Positions 35,278-44,157 are shown, counted from the stretch's first letter. The stretch is DNA of 64,000 nt from Thermaerobacter sp. FW80 (GCF_004634385.1 NZ_CP037895.1:1649245-1713244); one strand, 5' to 3'. Made by a program: numbers and translations. Notes: generated by a model not told the origin, from the letters alone.

Positions 35278-36408
35278 ATGGCATGGCGATGGCCGCGGAC
35301 GGGCGTGGACGTGGGGACGACGGGCGTGCGCTGGGCTACCTACGTGCCGCAGACCGGTCGCGTCGAGCCCAACCGGCAGGGCGGCGGTGGGGTGGTGGCC
35401 GCCCTCCCCGCCGATCAGGCGGTGTTCCGGCTGGTGGAGATGCCGCCCCTCCCGGCGCGGGAGCGCAAGGACGCTCTGCGCTGGGAGCTGCAGCGCATCC
35501 TCCCCCTCCCCGTCGACGAGGCCGTCTACGACTGGGTGGAACTCCCCACGGTCGACGGCGAGGCGTCACGGGAGCCGGGCGGGGGGGCGGCCGTCCGCGC
35601 CGGTGGCCCCGGCGCCGCCGATCCCGTGCGGTTCGCCGTCAGCGGAGCGGCGGTCGCGGCGGTCGACCAGCGGCTGGATGCTCTCCGACGCCGCCGGATC
35701 CGCCCCGCGGTCCTCGAGCCGGAGTGGGTGACCCTGTGGCGGTGTGCCTGGTGGCTGGGTTGCGCTCGGGCGGAGCCGGCGCCCGTGGCCGTCATCGACT
35801 TCGGGGCCACGTCGACCCGCCTGGCGGTGGTCGACCCGCGAGGGAACCCCGTGGCCTTCCATCGCTCGCCGGTGGGAGGGCTGGCCCTCGAGGAAGACCT
35901 GGTCCGTACCCTCGGGGAACTGCCCTCGGCGGTGCGACGGCTCCTGGCGTCCGACGGCGCCCTGGGGCTCGAGGACCTGCAACGCAGCCAGGCGGTGGCT
36001 TCCCTGCTGGGCGACCTGGCCCGCACCCTGCGCCGTGCCCGGGCGGAGCTGGGCGGGCCCTCGTCGCGGCTGGAGCTGTGGGGCATCGGCGGCGGCGCCC
36101 AGTGGCCGCCGCTGCGGGAGGCCGTGGTCGAGGCCCTGGGCGATCGACTCCGCGTGACCGGCGCCGAAGGGGGAGCCGATCCCTTGGGGGCCCTGCCGCC
36201 GCGCTGGGTGATGGCGGGGGCGCTGGCCTTGTGGGGAGCGGATCCGGCAAGGCACCGTCACCGGACGGCCGTCGCGGCGCCGACCGCAGGGGACGATCCC
36301 ACCGCTGGCCTCGATGGTCCGTCCCGTTCGATGGCGCGGGCGTCGGCGTCGAGGGCAGGGGGTGCGGGGGTGGGGGGACGCGTTGACAGCCAGCCATCGG
36401 GGGCGTGA
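35278..36408 (+). CDS. pilM: Type IV pilus assembly protein PilM
   Basis: 376 residues with an actin-like ATPase pattern: GVDVGTTGVRWATYV at the N-terminus, PPLPARERKDALRWELQRIL, VAVIDFGATSTRLAVVD near residue 170 as the second phosphate loop, and LWGIGGGAQWPPL. PilM sits in the cytoplasm and binds the PilN tail. A Gly-rich stretch interrupts the region near residue 100 and a low-complexity tail ends the protein. ATG 35278 is the only well-placed start. PilN and PilO follow, as in other bacteria. Confidence 0.82.
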   Translation: MAWRWPRTGVDVGTTGVRWATYVPQTGRVEPNRQGGGGVVAALPADQAVFRLVEMPPLPARERKDALRWELQRILPLPVDEAVYDWVELPTVDGEASREPGGGAAVRAGGPGAADPVRFAVSGAAVAAVDQRLDALRRRRIRPAVLEPEWVTLWRCAWWLGCARAEPAPVAVIDFGATSTRLAVVDPRGNPVAFHRSPVGGLALEEDLVRTLGELPSAVRRLLASDGALGLEDLQRSQAVASLLGDLARTLRRARAELGGPSSRLELWGIGGGAQWPPLREAVVEALGDRLRVTGAEGGADPLGALPPRWVMAGALALWGADPARHRHRTAVAAPTAGDDPTAGLDGPSRSMARASASRAGGAGVGGRVDSQPSGA

Positions 36409-36451
36409 CCTGGCGAGGCCGTCGGGCCGGAGCCCGGCCTGGGTACCGCGG

Positions 36452-37033
36452 ATGAACCTGCTGGCGCCGCGGCTTCCGGCCCGTCGCATGCAGGTGGCGG
36501 CGCGGTGGACCGTGGCGCTGGCGATCGTGGCCCTCCTCGACCTGGGGGTGGTCCTCGCCTGGTTGGCCGTCGGCGGCCTCGCGGCGGCCGCGGAGCAGCG
36601 CCTCGCCCGGGCGGAGGCGCGCCGGGCCGCGGCCGAGGCGGCCATGGCGCCGCTGCTGCCCACGGTCCAGGAGAAGGTCCGCCTGGAGCGGCGACGGCAG
36701 GCTCTCGAGGCCATCGGCTCGGCACCGGTGGAGGCGGCCGCGGTGGTCGCCGCGGCGCGGGCCGCTCTTCCCGACGGAGTCCGGCTGATGCAGCTCGAGT
36801 TCGCTGCGGCGGACGGATCGGTGCGCCTCCAGGGCGAGGCGCCGTCCTTCGCGTCGGTCGATGCCTACGTCGCCGCCCTGCGCCAGAGCGGATTCTTCCG
36901 CCAGGTCTGGGTCCAGCAGGTCCGTCGCGAGGGCGCAGGGGCGGATGGGGTGGCGTTCGACCTCGGCGCCCGGGCGCCCAGGGCCTGGGTCCCAGCCGGG
37001 GAGGGGGCGTCAGGGCGCGAGGGCGGGCCTTGA
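36452..37033 (+). CDS. pilN: Type IV pilus assembly protein PilN
   Basis: 193 residues. It begins MNLLAPRLPARR, matching the conserved INLLP-type tail that binds PilM, then one membrane helix (VALAIVALLDLGVVLAWLAV), an Ala/Arg-rich coiled coil (about 45-90) and a small beta-alpha-beta domain with GVRLMQLEF and FASVDAYVAALRQSGFF. A frame upstream to 36383 exists, but family length and the start motif favour ATG 36452. Confidence 0.83.
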   Translation: MNLLAPRLPARRMQVAARWTVALAIVALLDLGVVLAWLAVGGLAAAAEQRLARAEARRAAAEAAMAPLLPTVQEKVRLERRRQALEAIGSAPVEAAAVVAAARAALPDGVRLMQLEFAAADGSVRLQGEAPSFASVDAYVAALRQSGFFRQVWVQQVRREGAGADGVAFDLGARAPRAWVPAGEGASGREGGP

Positions 37034-37135
37034 CCGCCGGAACCGTCGCGCGGGGACGGGCCGTGACCGCCGGAACCGTCCGGGGCCGTCTTTCTCTGGA
37101 TCCATGCGAGGGAGAGGAAGGGAGGCGGCGCGCGG

Positions 37136-37954
37136 GTGCGCAGACTCCTCGCCACCGACCTGCTCGGGGCGTACGGGCGGCGGTTGCCCCTGGCGCGTCT
37201 GGTGCCGGTGCTCTGCATCGTCGCCATCGCGTTCCTCCTCGGCTTCACAGGGTTCATCCTTGGTCCCGCCGTGCGGCACCTCGTGGATCTGCATCACCGG
37301 GCCGCGGCGGCGGAGGCGGCGGCCGCGGCGGCAGAGTCGGCGTATCGCAGCGCCGCGCAGGCGGTGGCGGGTGTGGACCAACTGGCGGCCCAGGTGCAGG
37401 TGCGGGAGTCGCAGCTGGTTCCCGCCGCGGATCTCGCCGGGCTCGCGGCGCGGCTGGCGGCCCTGGCGGCGGACTCCGGCGTGACGCTGGAGGCCATCCG
37501 GTTCGAGGGATACGAGCCGCTGGACGAACCCGCCCCATCGGGCGCGGACGCCGAAGGGGACCGACACGGCGAGCCCTCGACCGATCCGGCGACGGACCCG
37601 ACCGGGGGCGGCGGGCTGTCCGGCGAATCGGACGAGGTGGACGGGACAGAGGAGGGGTTCGCGGGGTCCGAACAGGGGGGGCCCGGCGCTCCGACGGTGC
37701 CGGCGCCGGCCGAAGGGGCCGGTTCGTCCGATCCACCGTACGGCGCCGTGACCTTCGCGGCCACCCTGCAGGGCCCGTGGCCGGAGGTCGAGGCCTGGTT
37801 GCAGCGGGTCGATCGGGAGGAACCGGCGGTGTGGGTCGAGGGCTTGGCGATCGGCGTGAGCGACGCGGGGGATCAGCGCGTGGAGCTGTCCGGCCGCGTG
37901 TGGGTGACGGGGGAGGCGCCGTTCCCCGTCGCACCCCCCGAGACGCGACCCTGA
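37136..37954 (+). CDS. pilO: Type IV pilus assembly protein PilO
   Basis: 272 residues: short basic start, one membrane helix (VLCIVAIAFLLGFTGFIL), an Ala-rich coiled coil (about 55-110), then a ferredoxin-like domain split by an acidic low-complexity insert of about 60 residues (130-195) and resumed by VTFAATLQGPWPEVEAWLQ. One reverse GGACGAACCGG word lies in this insert (37719-37729). It pairs with PilN in the membrane alignment complex. GTG 37136 has GGGAGG upstream. It is the last recognisable gene of the pilus operon; no secretin is present, as expected in a monoderm. Confidence 0.82.
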   Translation: MRRLLATDLLGAYGRRLPLARLVPVLCIVAIAFLLGFTGFILGPAVRHLVDLHHRAAAAEAAAAAAESAYRSAAQAVAGVDQLAAQVQVRESQLVPAADLAGLAARLAALAADSGVTLEAIRFEGYEPLDEPAPSGADAEGDRHGEPSTDPATDPTGGGGLSGESDEVDGTEEGFAGSEQGGPGAPTVPAPAEGAGSSDPPYGAVTFAATLQGPWPEVEAWLQRVDREEPAVWVEGLAIGVSDAGDQRVELSGRVWVTGEAPFPVAPPETRP

Positions 37955-38192
37955 CGGCCAGCTATCGCGGTGATCCGCCCGGAACCGCGGGCTGCCCGGC
38001 GCGTCGCCGCCAGCCCACGGGGCATGGGTCCCGCGCGAGTTCGCCGAGCGGCACGTCTCCCGACCTGGACCCGAACCCGTCCCCGGCTGTACCCGTACGC
38101 ATCGCCGGCCGACGGGGCGTGGGCGTTCCCGTCGGCGGCTGACGAGGCGTGGGAGCCGCGCCCGATCCCGACCTCGCGGAACGGCCCCCTAC

Positions 38193-38429
38193 TCAGCGCC
38201 TGCCGTGCCCCGTGATCAGCGCCTGCCACGCCCCGTCGCGTTCGGCCAGGACCATGCCCTCACGAGCAGCCGGTGGCGCCATGCCCCACCCCTCGCGCAA
38301 CATCGTCTTCACTTCCTCGGCGGTGTAGGGGAAGAGTTCCACCGGTACGGCTCCGGGCGGGTACGGGATGCACCGATGGCGTTCGTGAAAGGCCACGTCG
38401 GACTGCTTCAAGACGATGAGCAGGTCCAC
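38193..38429 (-). pseudogene. Truncated MNT-type nucleotidyltransferase (antitoxin remnant)
   Basis: The frame from GTG 38429 starts in DLLIVLKQ and ends with a basic tail. Extending the frame upstream gives GSGRSTAHSDVDLLIVLK, a compressed form of the nucleotidyltransferase signature GSxARGxxxxxSDxDL, but the usual 25-30 preceding residues are replaced by sequence that belongs to the HEPN gene in another frame. So the catalytic start of the MNT domain is missing or fused away. In MNT/HEPN pairs the MNT protein neutralises the HEPN toxin. Decay of this partner is inferred. Confidence 0.55.
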
Positions 38430-38836
38430 GTCGCTGTGGGCGGTCGATCTTCCAGACCCTGACTCGCACAGTAGTCCACCACCTCGCTGGCCAGCCGGAT
38501 CGCCTCTTCGGCATCTTTCGCAGTGTAATGCTGGCCTGCCGGTCCTGCGGGGTGGGCGTCTGGGGACCTCGTGGGAATGTAGAGCCGGTCGAGGATGGCC
38601 ACGCGTTCGATGAAGGCATCGTCCGGCTTGACGTCATCCGGCAACGCGTCGAGGAGCAGGCGGATGGAGTGTCCCCAGGCCACCTGCCCTCTGGCCAAGT
38701 GCAGGGCCTTGAGGGCTGCCTCCGCCGCTTGGTGGGCTGCAAAGCAAGCCCAGGCGTGGTCCCCTGCATCGCGGCTATGGTTGGCATGCCGCAGGTTGAG
38801 TCGCGCCTGGGCCAGCCAATCGCGGGCTCTGTTCAC
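38408..38836 (-). CDS. HEPN-domain protein of an MNT/HEPN pair
   Basis: 142 residues. The HEPN pattern is clear: WLAQARLNLRHANHSRD, CFAAHQAAEAALKALHLARG, GHSIRLLLDALP, LDRLYIPTRSPDA and a final helix AEEAIRLASEVVDYC. The RNase motif R-x4-6-H could be RHANHSRDAGDH. The last 15 residues (DRPPTATWTCSSS) are in the frame of the neighbour's signature and look foreign. HEPN proteins often act as RNase toxins. With its MNT partner truncated, the toxin may be inactive or tamed. GTG 38836 follows GGAG about twelve bases upstream. Confidence 0.75.
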   Translation of the reverse strand: MNRARDWLAQARLNLRHANHSRDAGDHAWACFAAHQAAEAALKALHLARGQVAWGHSIRLLLDALPDDVKPDDAFIERVAILDRLYIPTRSPDAHPAGPAGQHYTAKDAEEAIRLASEVVDYCASQGLEDRPPTATWTCSSS

Positions 38837-39155
38837 TCCCCATGCTCACTCCTTCGTCCAGGCCGGTTGCTACGTCCAGTATAACCGTGACGTCTATTGC
38901 AACCGTTCTGCGCTATCGTAGATCGCCTTTTGGCGATCCATCGCGGGAGGTGACGGCCGAGGCGACTTCAACGGGGCGCTGCGTTCTTCCGGATTTTCTA
39001 TCTTTTGTCTTTCATCAATGCCGATTCGACAAGGGGCTTTCCATGGCGACATGCCCCGCGACCCGCGGCCGGCCCGTCGTTGGCCCGCCCAACACGGGAC
39101 GGTAAACTGGACGAAGGATCGCGATCGCCCCGGAAGACCGGAAGGGAGAGGAGCC
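38837..39155. other. Gene-free, AT-richer region between HEPN and manC-like genes
   Basis: About 320 bases between divergent genes, so promoters for both are expected. On the minus strand TATACT (38877-38882) could be the -10 box of the HEPN gene. A small hairpin with GATCGCC/GGCGATC arms and a TTTT loop is at 38921-38938. No coding sequence was recognised. Confidence 0.4.
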
Positions 39156-40475
39156 ATGCCCAGCTTACCTCGCGTCGCCGTGATCCTCGCGGGCGGCGAG
39201 GGGCGCCGACTGTGGCCGGCCAGCACGCCCCAGCGGCCCAAGCAGTTCCTGCGGCTCTTCGGGGGCCGGACGCTGCTGGAGGCCACCTGGGAGCGGGCCC
39301 GGGCGGTGCCCGACCTCGAGGACGTCTGGGTGGTCACGGGGGCTCCCTATGCCGAGCTGACGCGCTCCGCCTTGCCCGACCTGCCTGCGGAGCACCTGGT
39401 CATCGAGCCGTCGGCGAAGAACACCGCCCCCGCCCTGGCACTGGTGACCGGCTACCTCAGCCGGCGCTACGGGGACGCGGCGGTGCTGGTCCTGCCCGCA
39501 GACCACTACATCCCCGACGTAGCGGCCTTCGCCGCGGCGGCGGACCGCGCCCTGGCGGTGGCCGCATCCCAAGACGCTCTCGTGACCTTCGGCATCGAGC
39601 CCACCCGGCCGGAGACCCAGTACGGCTACATCGAATTGGACGAACCGGCCCCTCCAGCCCCTCCAGCCCCTCCGGCCCCCTCGCCGGCGACCCCGGCATC
39701 GCCCGCGGTCGCGGCACCGGCGTCACGGCAAGACGGCCGGGTGGCAGGCGGTGGCGCCGGAGACCCTGCTGCGGACCATGGGGCGGCGTCCCGCATGGGC
39801 TCAGGGGATGGGGCCGCCGCTGCCGGGCCGGTGTCCGCCGGGGGAGGCGCCGACCGGGCCTGTCGGGTGCGCCGGTTCGTCGAGAAGCCGGGGCCCGAGC
39901 AGGCCGCCGCCTTCCTGGCGTCGGGCCGCTACCTCTGGAACAGCGGGATGTTCGCGTGGCGGAACGCGGTCTTCCGCGCCGAACTGGAGGCGGTGGCGCC
40001 GGAGCTGGCGCGGCTGGCACGGCGGGTGGCCGCGGGCGAGGCCCAGGCGGCATGGGAACCCGATTGGCACGCCCTGCCGGCCATCTCCGTGGACTACGCC
40101 GTGCTCGAGAGGGCCCGCTCCATCTACTGCATCCGCGCGGGCTTCGCCTGGGACGACCTGGGATCCTGGTTGGCCGTCGACCGCCACGGCCCCCGCGATG
40201 CCCACGGGAACGTGGTCCTCGGCGGGGCGCCGGCGGTGGTGCAGCGTTCGTCCGGCGTGACGGTCCTGGCCGAGGACGTGCCGGCGGTGGTGATGGGCGT
40301 GCGCGACCTGATCCTGGCGGCGACCCGCGACGGCGTCCTGGTGGCGGGGAAGGACAGCCTCGCGGGACTGCGCCAGGCGCTGGACGCCCTCGCCGCACGG
40401 CTTCGGGACGCCGAACGGCCCTGCGGCCCGCCACCGGCGCCCGTCGTCCGGCGGATGCCGGTCACGGACCCCTGA
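39156..40475 (+). CDS. Mannose-1-phosphate guanylyltransferase with a loop insert
   Basis: 439 residues. The nucleotidyltransferase start is VILAGGEGRRLWPASTPQRPKQF, with VIEPSAKNTAPA, VLPADHYI, FVEKPGPEQAAAFL and YLWNSGMFAW, all typical of GDP-mannose pyrophosphorylases. SVDYAVLERA and WDDLGSWLAV complete the core. An insert of about 70 Ala/Pro/Gly residues (166-235), beginning with nine-base CCCCTCCAG-type repeats, separates GYIELDEPA from CRVRRFVEKP. A GGACGAACCGG word is at its edge (39638-39648). It would supply GDP-mannose for surface glycans. ATG 39156 has GGAGAGGAG upstream. Confidence 0.9.
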   Translation: MPSLPRVAVILAGGEGRRLWPASTPQRPKQFLRLFGGRTLLEATWERARAVPDLEDVWVVTGAPYAELTRSALPDLPAEHLVIEPSAKNTAPALALVTGYLSRRYGDAAVLVLPADHYIPDVAAFAAAADRALAVAASQDALVTFGIEPTRPETQYGYIELDEPAPPAPPAPPAPSPATPASPAVAAPASRQDGRVAGGGAGDPAADHGAASRMGSGDGAAAAGPVSAGGGADRACRVRRFVEKPGPEQAAAFLASGRYLWNSGMFAWRNAVFRAELEAVAPELARLARRVAAGEAQAAWEPDWHALPAISVDYAVLERARSIYCIRAGFAWDDLGSWLAVDRHGPRDAHGNVVLGGAPAVVQRSSGVTVLAEDVPAVVMGVRDLILAATRDGVLVAGKDSLAGLRQALDALAARLRDAERPCGPPPAPVVRRMPVTDP

Positions 40476-40507
40476 GCCGACGGGGGCGGGGGCGCCGGGG
40501 GAAGGAT

Positions 40508-40579
40508 CGCCGTTCCCTCGCCGCGAAGGGGACTTCCCGAATGGGAAACCCAGCCTGTGGGATTCGGTAGGGAACGGCG
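40508..40579 (+). promoter_or_regulatory. Structured leader (three-way-junction shape) before galU
   Basis: An outer 11-bp perfect inverted repeat (40508-40518 with 40569-40579) encloses two small hairpins: TTCCC-gaat-GGGAA at 40534-40547 and CCCA-gcctg-TGGG at 40549-40561. The whole element ends 27 bases before the galU start. There is no T-run, so it is not a simple terminator. It does not match a riboswitch class I know. Confidence 0.5.
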
Positions 40580-40606
40580 GGTGGTCCATCGAGGAGGGTT
40601 GGTCCC

Positions 40607-41560
40607 TTGCGACGCACCGTCCGGAAGGCCGTGATCCCGGCCGCGGGCCTCGGCACGCGCTTCCTGCCGGCGACCAAGGCGCAGCCCAAGGAGATGCTGC
40701 CCGTGGTCGACAAGCCGATCATCCAGTACGTCGTCGAAGAGGCCGTCGCCGCGGGCATCGACGACATCCTGATCGTCACCGGGCGCGGCAAGCGCGCCAT
40801 CGAAGACCACTTCGACCGCGCCATCGAACTGGAGTGGCACCTCGAACGGGGCAACAAGGACGAGATGCTGGAGTGGGTGCGGTACATCGCCGACCTGGCC
40901 GACATCCACTTCGTCCGCCAGAAGGAACCCCTTGGCCTCGGGCACGCGGTCCTGCAGGCCCGGCGCCACGTGGGCGACGAGCCCTTCGCCGTCCTCCTGG
41001 GTGACGAGATCTTCGTGGGGGACGAACCGGCCCTGGCCGAGCTCATCGACCGGTTCCACGAGACGGGTTCCAGCGTGGTGGCGGTCCGCGAGGTGCCGCG
41101 GGAGCAGGTGCGGCGCTACGGCGTGGTGGACGGCGAGCCCGTGGGCGACCGGCTCTTCCGCGTGCGGGACATGGTGGAGAAGCCGGAACCCGACGAGGCG
41201 CCGTCCAACCTGGCCATCGTCGGCCGGTACATCATCGAGCCGGAGGTCTTCGACCTGCTGGAGCGGGTGGGGCGTGGCAAGAACGATGAGATCCAGCTGA
41301 CCGACGCGCTGCGCCTCCTCGCCCGCCGGCGAGCCGTCTACGCCTGCCCGGTGCGGGCCCGGCGGTACGACGTGGGGGAGAAGCTGGGCTTTCTGCAGGC
41401 GACGGTGGAGTTCGCCTTGATGCGGCCGGAGCTGGCGCCGGCGTTCCGCGACTACCTGATCCGGCTGGTCGGCGACCTCCAGGCTGGGCGGTGGCCGGCC
41501 GCGGTGGACCAGGCAGCGGCCCGGCAGGCGGGCCCGGCGCCTCTCAAGCGGGAGGGATAG
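40607..41560 (+). CDS. galU: UTP-glucose-1-phosphate uridylyltransferase
   Basis: 317 residues. Family motifs: VIPAAGLGTRFLPATKAQPKE-type start, VVDKPIIQYVVEEA, ILIVTGRGKRAIEDHFD, VRQKEPLGLGHAV, VLLGDEIF, MVEKPEPDEAPSNLAIVGRYI and LTDALR. It makes UDP-glucose for surface polysaccharides. TTG 40607 follows GAGGAGG; no nearer ATG fits. The GGACGAACCGG word at 41020-41030 lies over codons for GDEPA. Confidence 0.95.
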   Translation: MRRTVRKAVIPAAGLGTRFLPATKAQPKEMLPVVDKPIIQYVVEEAVAAGIDDILIVTGRGKRAIEDHFDRAIELEWHLERGNKDEMLEWVRYIADLADIHFVRQKEPLGLGHAVLQARRHVGDEPFAVLLGDEIFVGDEPALAELIDRFHETGSSVVAVREVPREQVRRYGVVDGEPVGDRLFRVRDMVEKPEPDEAPSNLAIVGRYIIEPEVFDLLERVGRGKNDEIQLTDALRLLARRRAVYACPVRARRYDVGEKLGFLQATVEFALMRPELAPAFRDYLIRLVGDLQAGRWPAAVDQAAARQAGPAPLKREG

Positions 41561-41597
41561 GGGCCGTCCAGCCGGCATGAGAGGGGAGCGGGATCCG

Positions 41598-42332
41598 TTG
41601 CTTCTCAAGCCCCCGCGGCTTCGCATGGGCGATACCGTGGGCGTCGTGTCCCTGTCGGCGCCGGTGGTGGCCGAGTGTCCCCGTCGCTACCGGCGGGGGC
41701 TGCAGGAGCTCGAGCGGCGCGGGTTCCGCGTCCGTCCCGGTGCCCACGTCGCGGCCCGGCACGGCCACACGGCGGGCACGCCCGAGCAGCGGCTGGCCGA
41801 CCTCCACGTCCTCTGGCGCGATCCGGAGGTCCGGGCCATCCTCAACACCATCGGCGGATACAACTCGCACCACCTGCTGGAAGACGTGGACTACGAGTAC
41901 ATCGCCCGCCACCCGAAGCTCTTCGTCGGCTACAGCGACATCACGGCGATCCACGTGGCCCTTCATGCCCGAACGGGGCTGGTGACCGTTCTCGGCCCGG
42001 CGCTGCTGCCCCAGTTCGGCGAGTATGGCGGGGTGCACGCCTACACCTGGGAGCACTTCCAGCGCGTCACCATGCGGGCCGAGGCGCCGGGGGAACTCCG
42101 CCAGTCTCCCGAGTGGACGGCCGAGCACCTGCGTTGGGACGTGGAAGACGATCGCCCTCGCCGCTTCATCCCCAATCCAGGACCCCGAACCTTGCGCCCG
42201 GGCCGTGCCGAGGGTCCGATCCTGGCCGGCAACGCGGGCACCCTGCTACTCCTCGCGGGGACGCCGTGGTGGCCGCGGGTCGACGGCGTCATCCTCTGCC
42301 TGGAGGCGGCTGAGAGGGAGGGGAGCCGGTGA
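41598..42332 (+). CDS. S66-family (LdcA/MccF-like) peptidase, C-terminally truncated
   Basis: About 244 residues; intact relatives have around 300-350. The N-domain is good: KPPRLRMGDTVGVVSLSAP, ILNTIGGYNSHHLLEDVDY and LFVGYSDITAIH with the nucleophile Ser. GNAGTLLLLAGTPWWP and VILCLEAAE reach the region of the catalytic Glu, and then the frame stops. The C-terminal domain with the catalytic His is absent, so it is probably inactive. It ends 63 bases before the convergent stop of the MurJ-type gene, which fits a deletion. TTG 41598 has GAGGGGAG upstream; ATG 41577 is an alternative. Confidence 0.75.
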   Translation: MLLKPPRLRMGDTVGVVSLSAPVVAECPRRYRRGLQELERRGFRVRPGAHVAARHGHTAGTPEQRLADLHVLWRDPEVRAILNTIGGYNSHHLLEDVDYEYIARHPKLFVGYSDITAIHVALHARTGLVTVLGPALLPQFGEYGGVHAYTWEHFQRVTMRAEAPGELRQSPEWTAEHLRWDVEDDRPRRFIPNPGPRTLRPGRAEGPILAGNAGTLLLLAGTPWWPRVDGVILCLEAAEREGSR

Positions 42333-42395
42333 AGCTCAGCCCCTCCCAGCGACACGGCATCCGGGTCCGAATTGATTTTGCATGAAGATATCCCC

Positions 42396-44087
42396 CTACG
42401 GGCTGCCCGTGCGCCGCATCCCCGGCCGGGCCGTCGCCGCAGCCTGACGCGCCCGGTCCAGCAGGCGCCGCCCTGCCTCCACCAGGTCGGTCACCTCCGG
42501 GGACCGCAGCACCACCAGAGCCAGCAGGTAGGCGACGCAGCCGACGGCACCGGGCCCGGCCACCAGCGCCAGCTCCACCGCGGCGCCCGCCGCCCCGTCC
42601 GCCAGCGCCGACGGGTGGATCTGCCAGTGGGCCAGCAGCGCCCGGTACGCGCCGTGCATCGCCACGCCGGACGCCGCGGCGGCCATCGCCACCCGTCCCG
42701 TCGACGCCAGGAGCCCACCCACGTCGACGGCTCCGTAGCGCCGGTCCAGGTGGGCCACCAGGAGCACCAGGCCGGTGGTGAAGGAGAGCGTGGTGGCGAG
42801 GGCGAGGCCCGTGATGCCGAGCCACGGGCCGAGCACCAGGTCCCCTGCGACGTTGACCCCCATGGCCACGAGGGCCACCCGGGCCGGCGTGCGGCCGTCC
42901 CGGGCGGCATACAGCGCCCGATTGGCCAGGTCGCGCAGGGCCATGGGCACGAGCCCCAGCCCATAGGCGGCCAGCGCGAGGGCGGTCAGCGTGGCGTCCT
43001 GCGCATCGAAGCGGCCCCGCCCATAGACGAAGGCCACGATGGGATCCCGCAGCACGACCAGGGCCACGGTCATGGGTGCCAGCCCCACGGCCAACGCCCC
43101 CATCCCGCGCTGCAGCAACCGCCGGAACGCCGCCCCATCGCCCGCCTCCGCCACCGCCCCCAGGGAGGGGTACACCGCCTGCACCAGCGCCATGGCCACC
43201 AGGCCGTGGGGCAGGGTGACCACGCGAAAGGCGTAGTTCAGGGCGGAGATGATCCCCTCGCCCAGCGTGGACCCCACCATCCGGTCGACGAAGACGTTGA
43301 CCTCGCTGACGGCGGCGCCGAGGAAGAGGGGGGGCAGCAGGCCGGCGATGGTGCGGAGGCCGGGATCGTCCCAATCCAGGAGCCAGCGGTGGCGGAACCC
43401 CACCCAGCGGGCCTCGGGCAGCTGGATCAGGACCCGCAGCAGGGATCCCACGGTGAACCCCGCGGCCAGCGCCCAGGGGCCGTAGGTCGTCCCGAAGAAC
43501 GCGGCCGCCGCGATCATCGCCAGGTTGAACGGGATGCCCGTGGCGGCGGGGCCGGTGAAGCGCCGGTGGGCGTGCAGCAGGCCCGTCAGGAGGTTCATCA
43601 CCGTGACGAAGAGCGACGCCACCAGCAGGAGGCGGGTCAGCCCCGCGGCGAGCCGCACCTGCTCCGGGCCGAAACCCGGCGCCATCCACCGCACCACGGG
43701 CTCGGCCAGGACGCCGAGGAGGGCCAGGGCCGGCACCACCACCACGAGCACCGCGTTGGCCAGCGCGCTGAAGCTGCGGGCGGCTTCGCCCCGGCGGCCT
43801 GCGGCCACGTAGCCCGCCAGCACGGGCGTCGCGGCGGTGGCGATGGCCGTCGAGACCATGCCCAGGACCAGGTTGGGCACGCCCTGGGCCACCAGGAACG
43901 CATCCAGCTCGGGGCTTGCGCCGAAGACCGAGGCGTACACGGTCTCGCGGAGGAAGCCGAGGACGCGGCTGGCGGCCGTGAGCACGGCGATGATCAGGGT
44001 GGCGGCGGCGACGCCCTGCGCCACCGCGCCGGGACGTTCCCGCCGGCCGCCCACCGGCCGGCGCCGGCTTGGAGCCCGTTCCGACAC
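42396..44087 (-). CDS. MurJ/MviN-type lipid flippase (copy 2)
   Basis: 563 residues and about 14 membrane segments. The N-terminus reads ASRVLGFLRETVYASVFGAS, the middle VNVFVDRMVGSTLGEGIISAL and ALYAARDGRTPARVALVAM. It is more diverged from copies 1 and 3 than they are from each other. GTG 44087 has GGGGGAGGG six bases upstream; the frame beyond it is antisense to motA and is rejected. It is transcribed away from motAB. Whether it flips lipid II or another lipid cannot be read from sequence. Confidence 0.87.
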   Translation of the reverse strand: MSERAPSRRRPVGGRRERPGAVAQGVAAATLIIAVLTAASRVLGFLRETVYASVFGASPELDAFLVAQGVPNLVLGMVSTAIATAATPVLAGYVAAGRRGEAARSFSALANAVLVVVVPALALLGVLAEPVVRWMAPGFGPEQVRLAAGLTRLLLVASLFVTVMNLLTGLLHAHRRFTGPAATGIPFNLAMIAAAAFFGTTYGPWALAAGFTVGSLLRVLIQLPEARWVGFRHRWLLDWDDPGLRTIAGLLPPLFLGAAVSEVNVFVDRMVGSTLGEGIISALNYAFRVVTLPHGLVAMALVQAVYPSLGAVAEAGDGAAFRRLLQRGMGALAVGLAPMTVALVVLRDPIVAFVYGRGRFDAQDATLTALALAAYGLGLVPMALRDLANRALYAARDGRTPARVALVAMGVNVAGDLVLGPWLGITGLALATTLSFTTGLVLLVAHLDRRYGAVDVGGLLASTGRVAMAAAASGVAMHGAYRALLAHWQIHPSALADGAAGAAVELALVAGPGAVGCVAYLLALVVLRSPEVTDLVEAGRRLLDRARQAAATARPGMRRTGSP

Positions 44088-44157
44088 GGCCCGCCCTCCC
44101 CCGGGATACGAACCGGGCGCATCCTGTCCGCTATCGTCGGCCACCGGCTCGGGGCGG

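Noticed and set aside
42333-42395. Insertion-sequence end next to the truncated S66 gene
   Set aside because: No inverted repeat pair or transposase fragment was seen; a simple deletion is enough.
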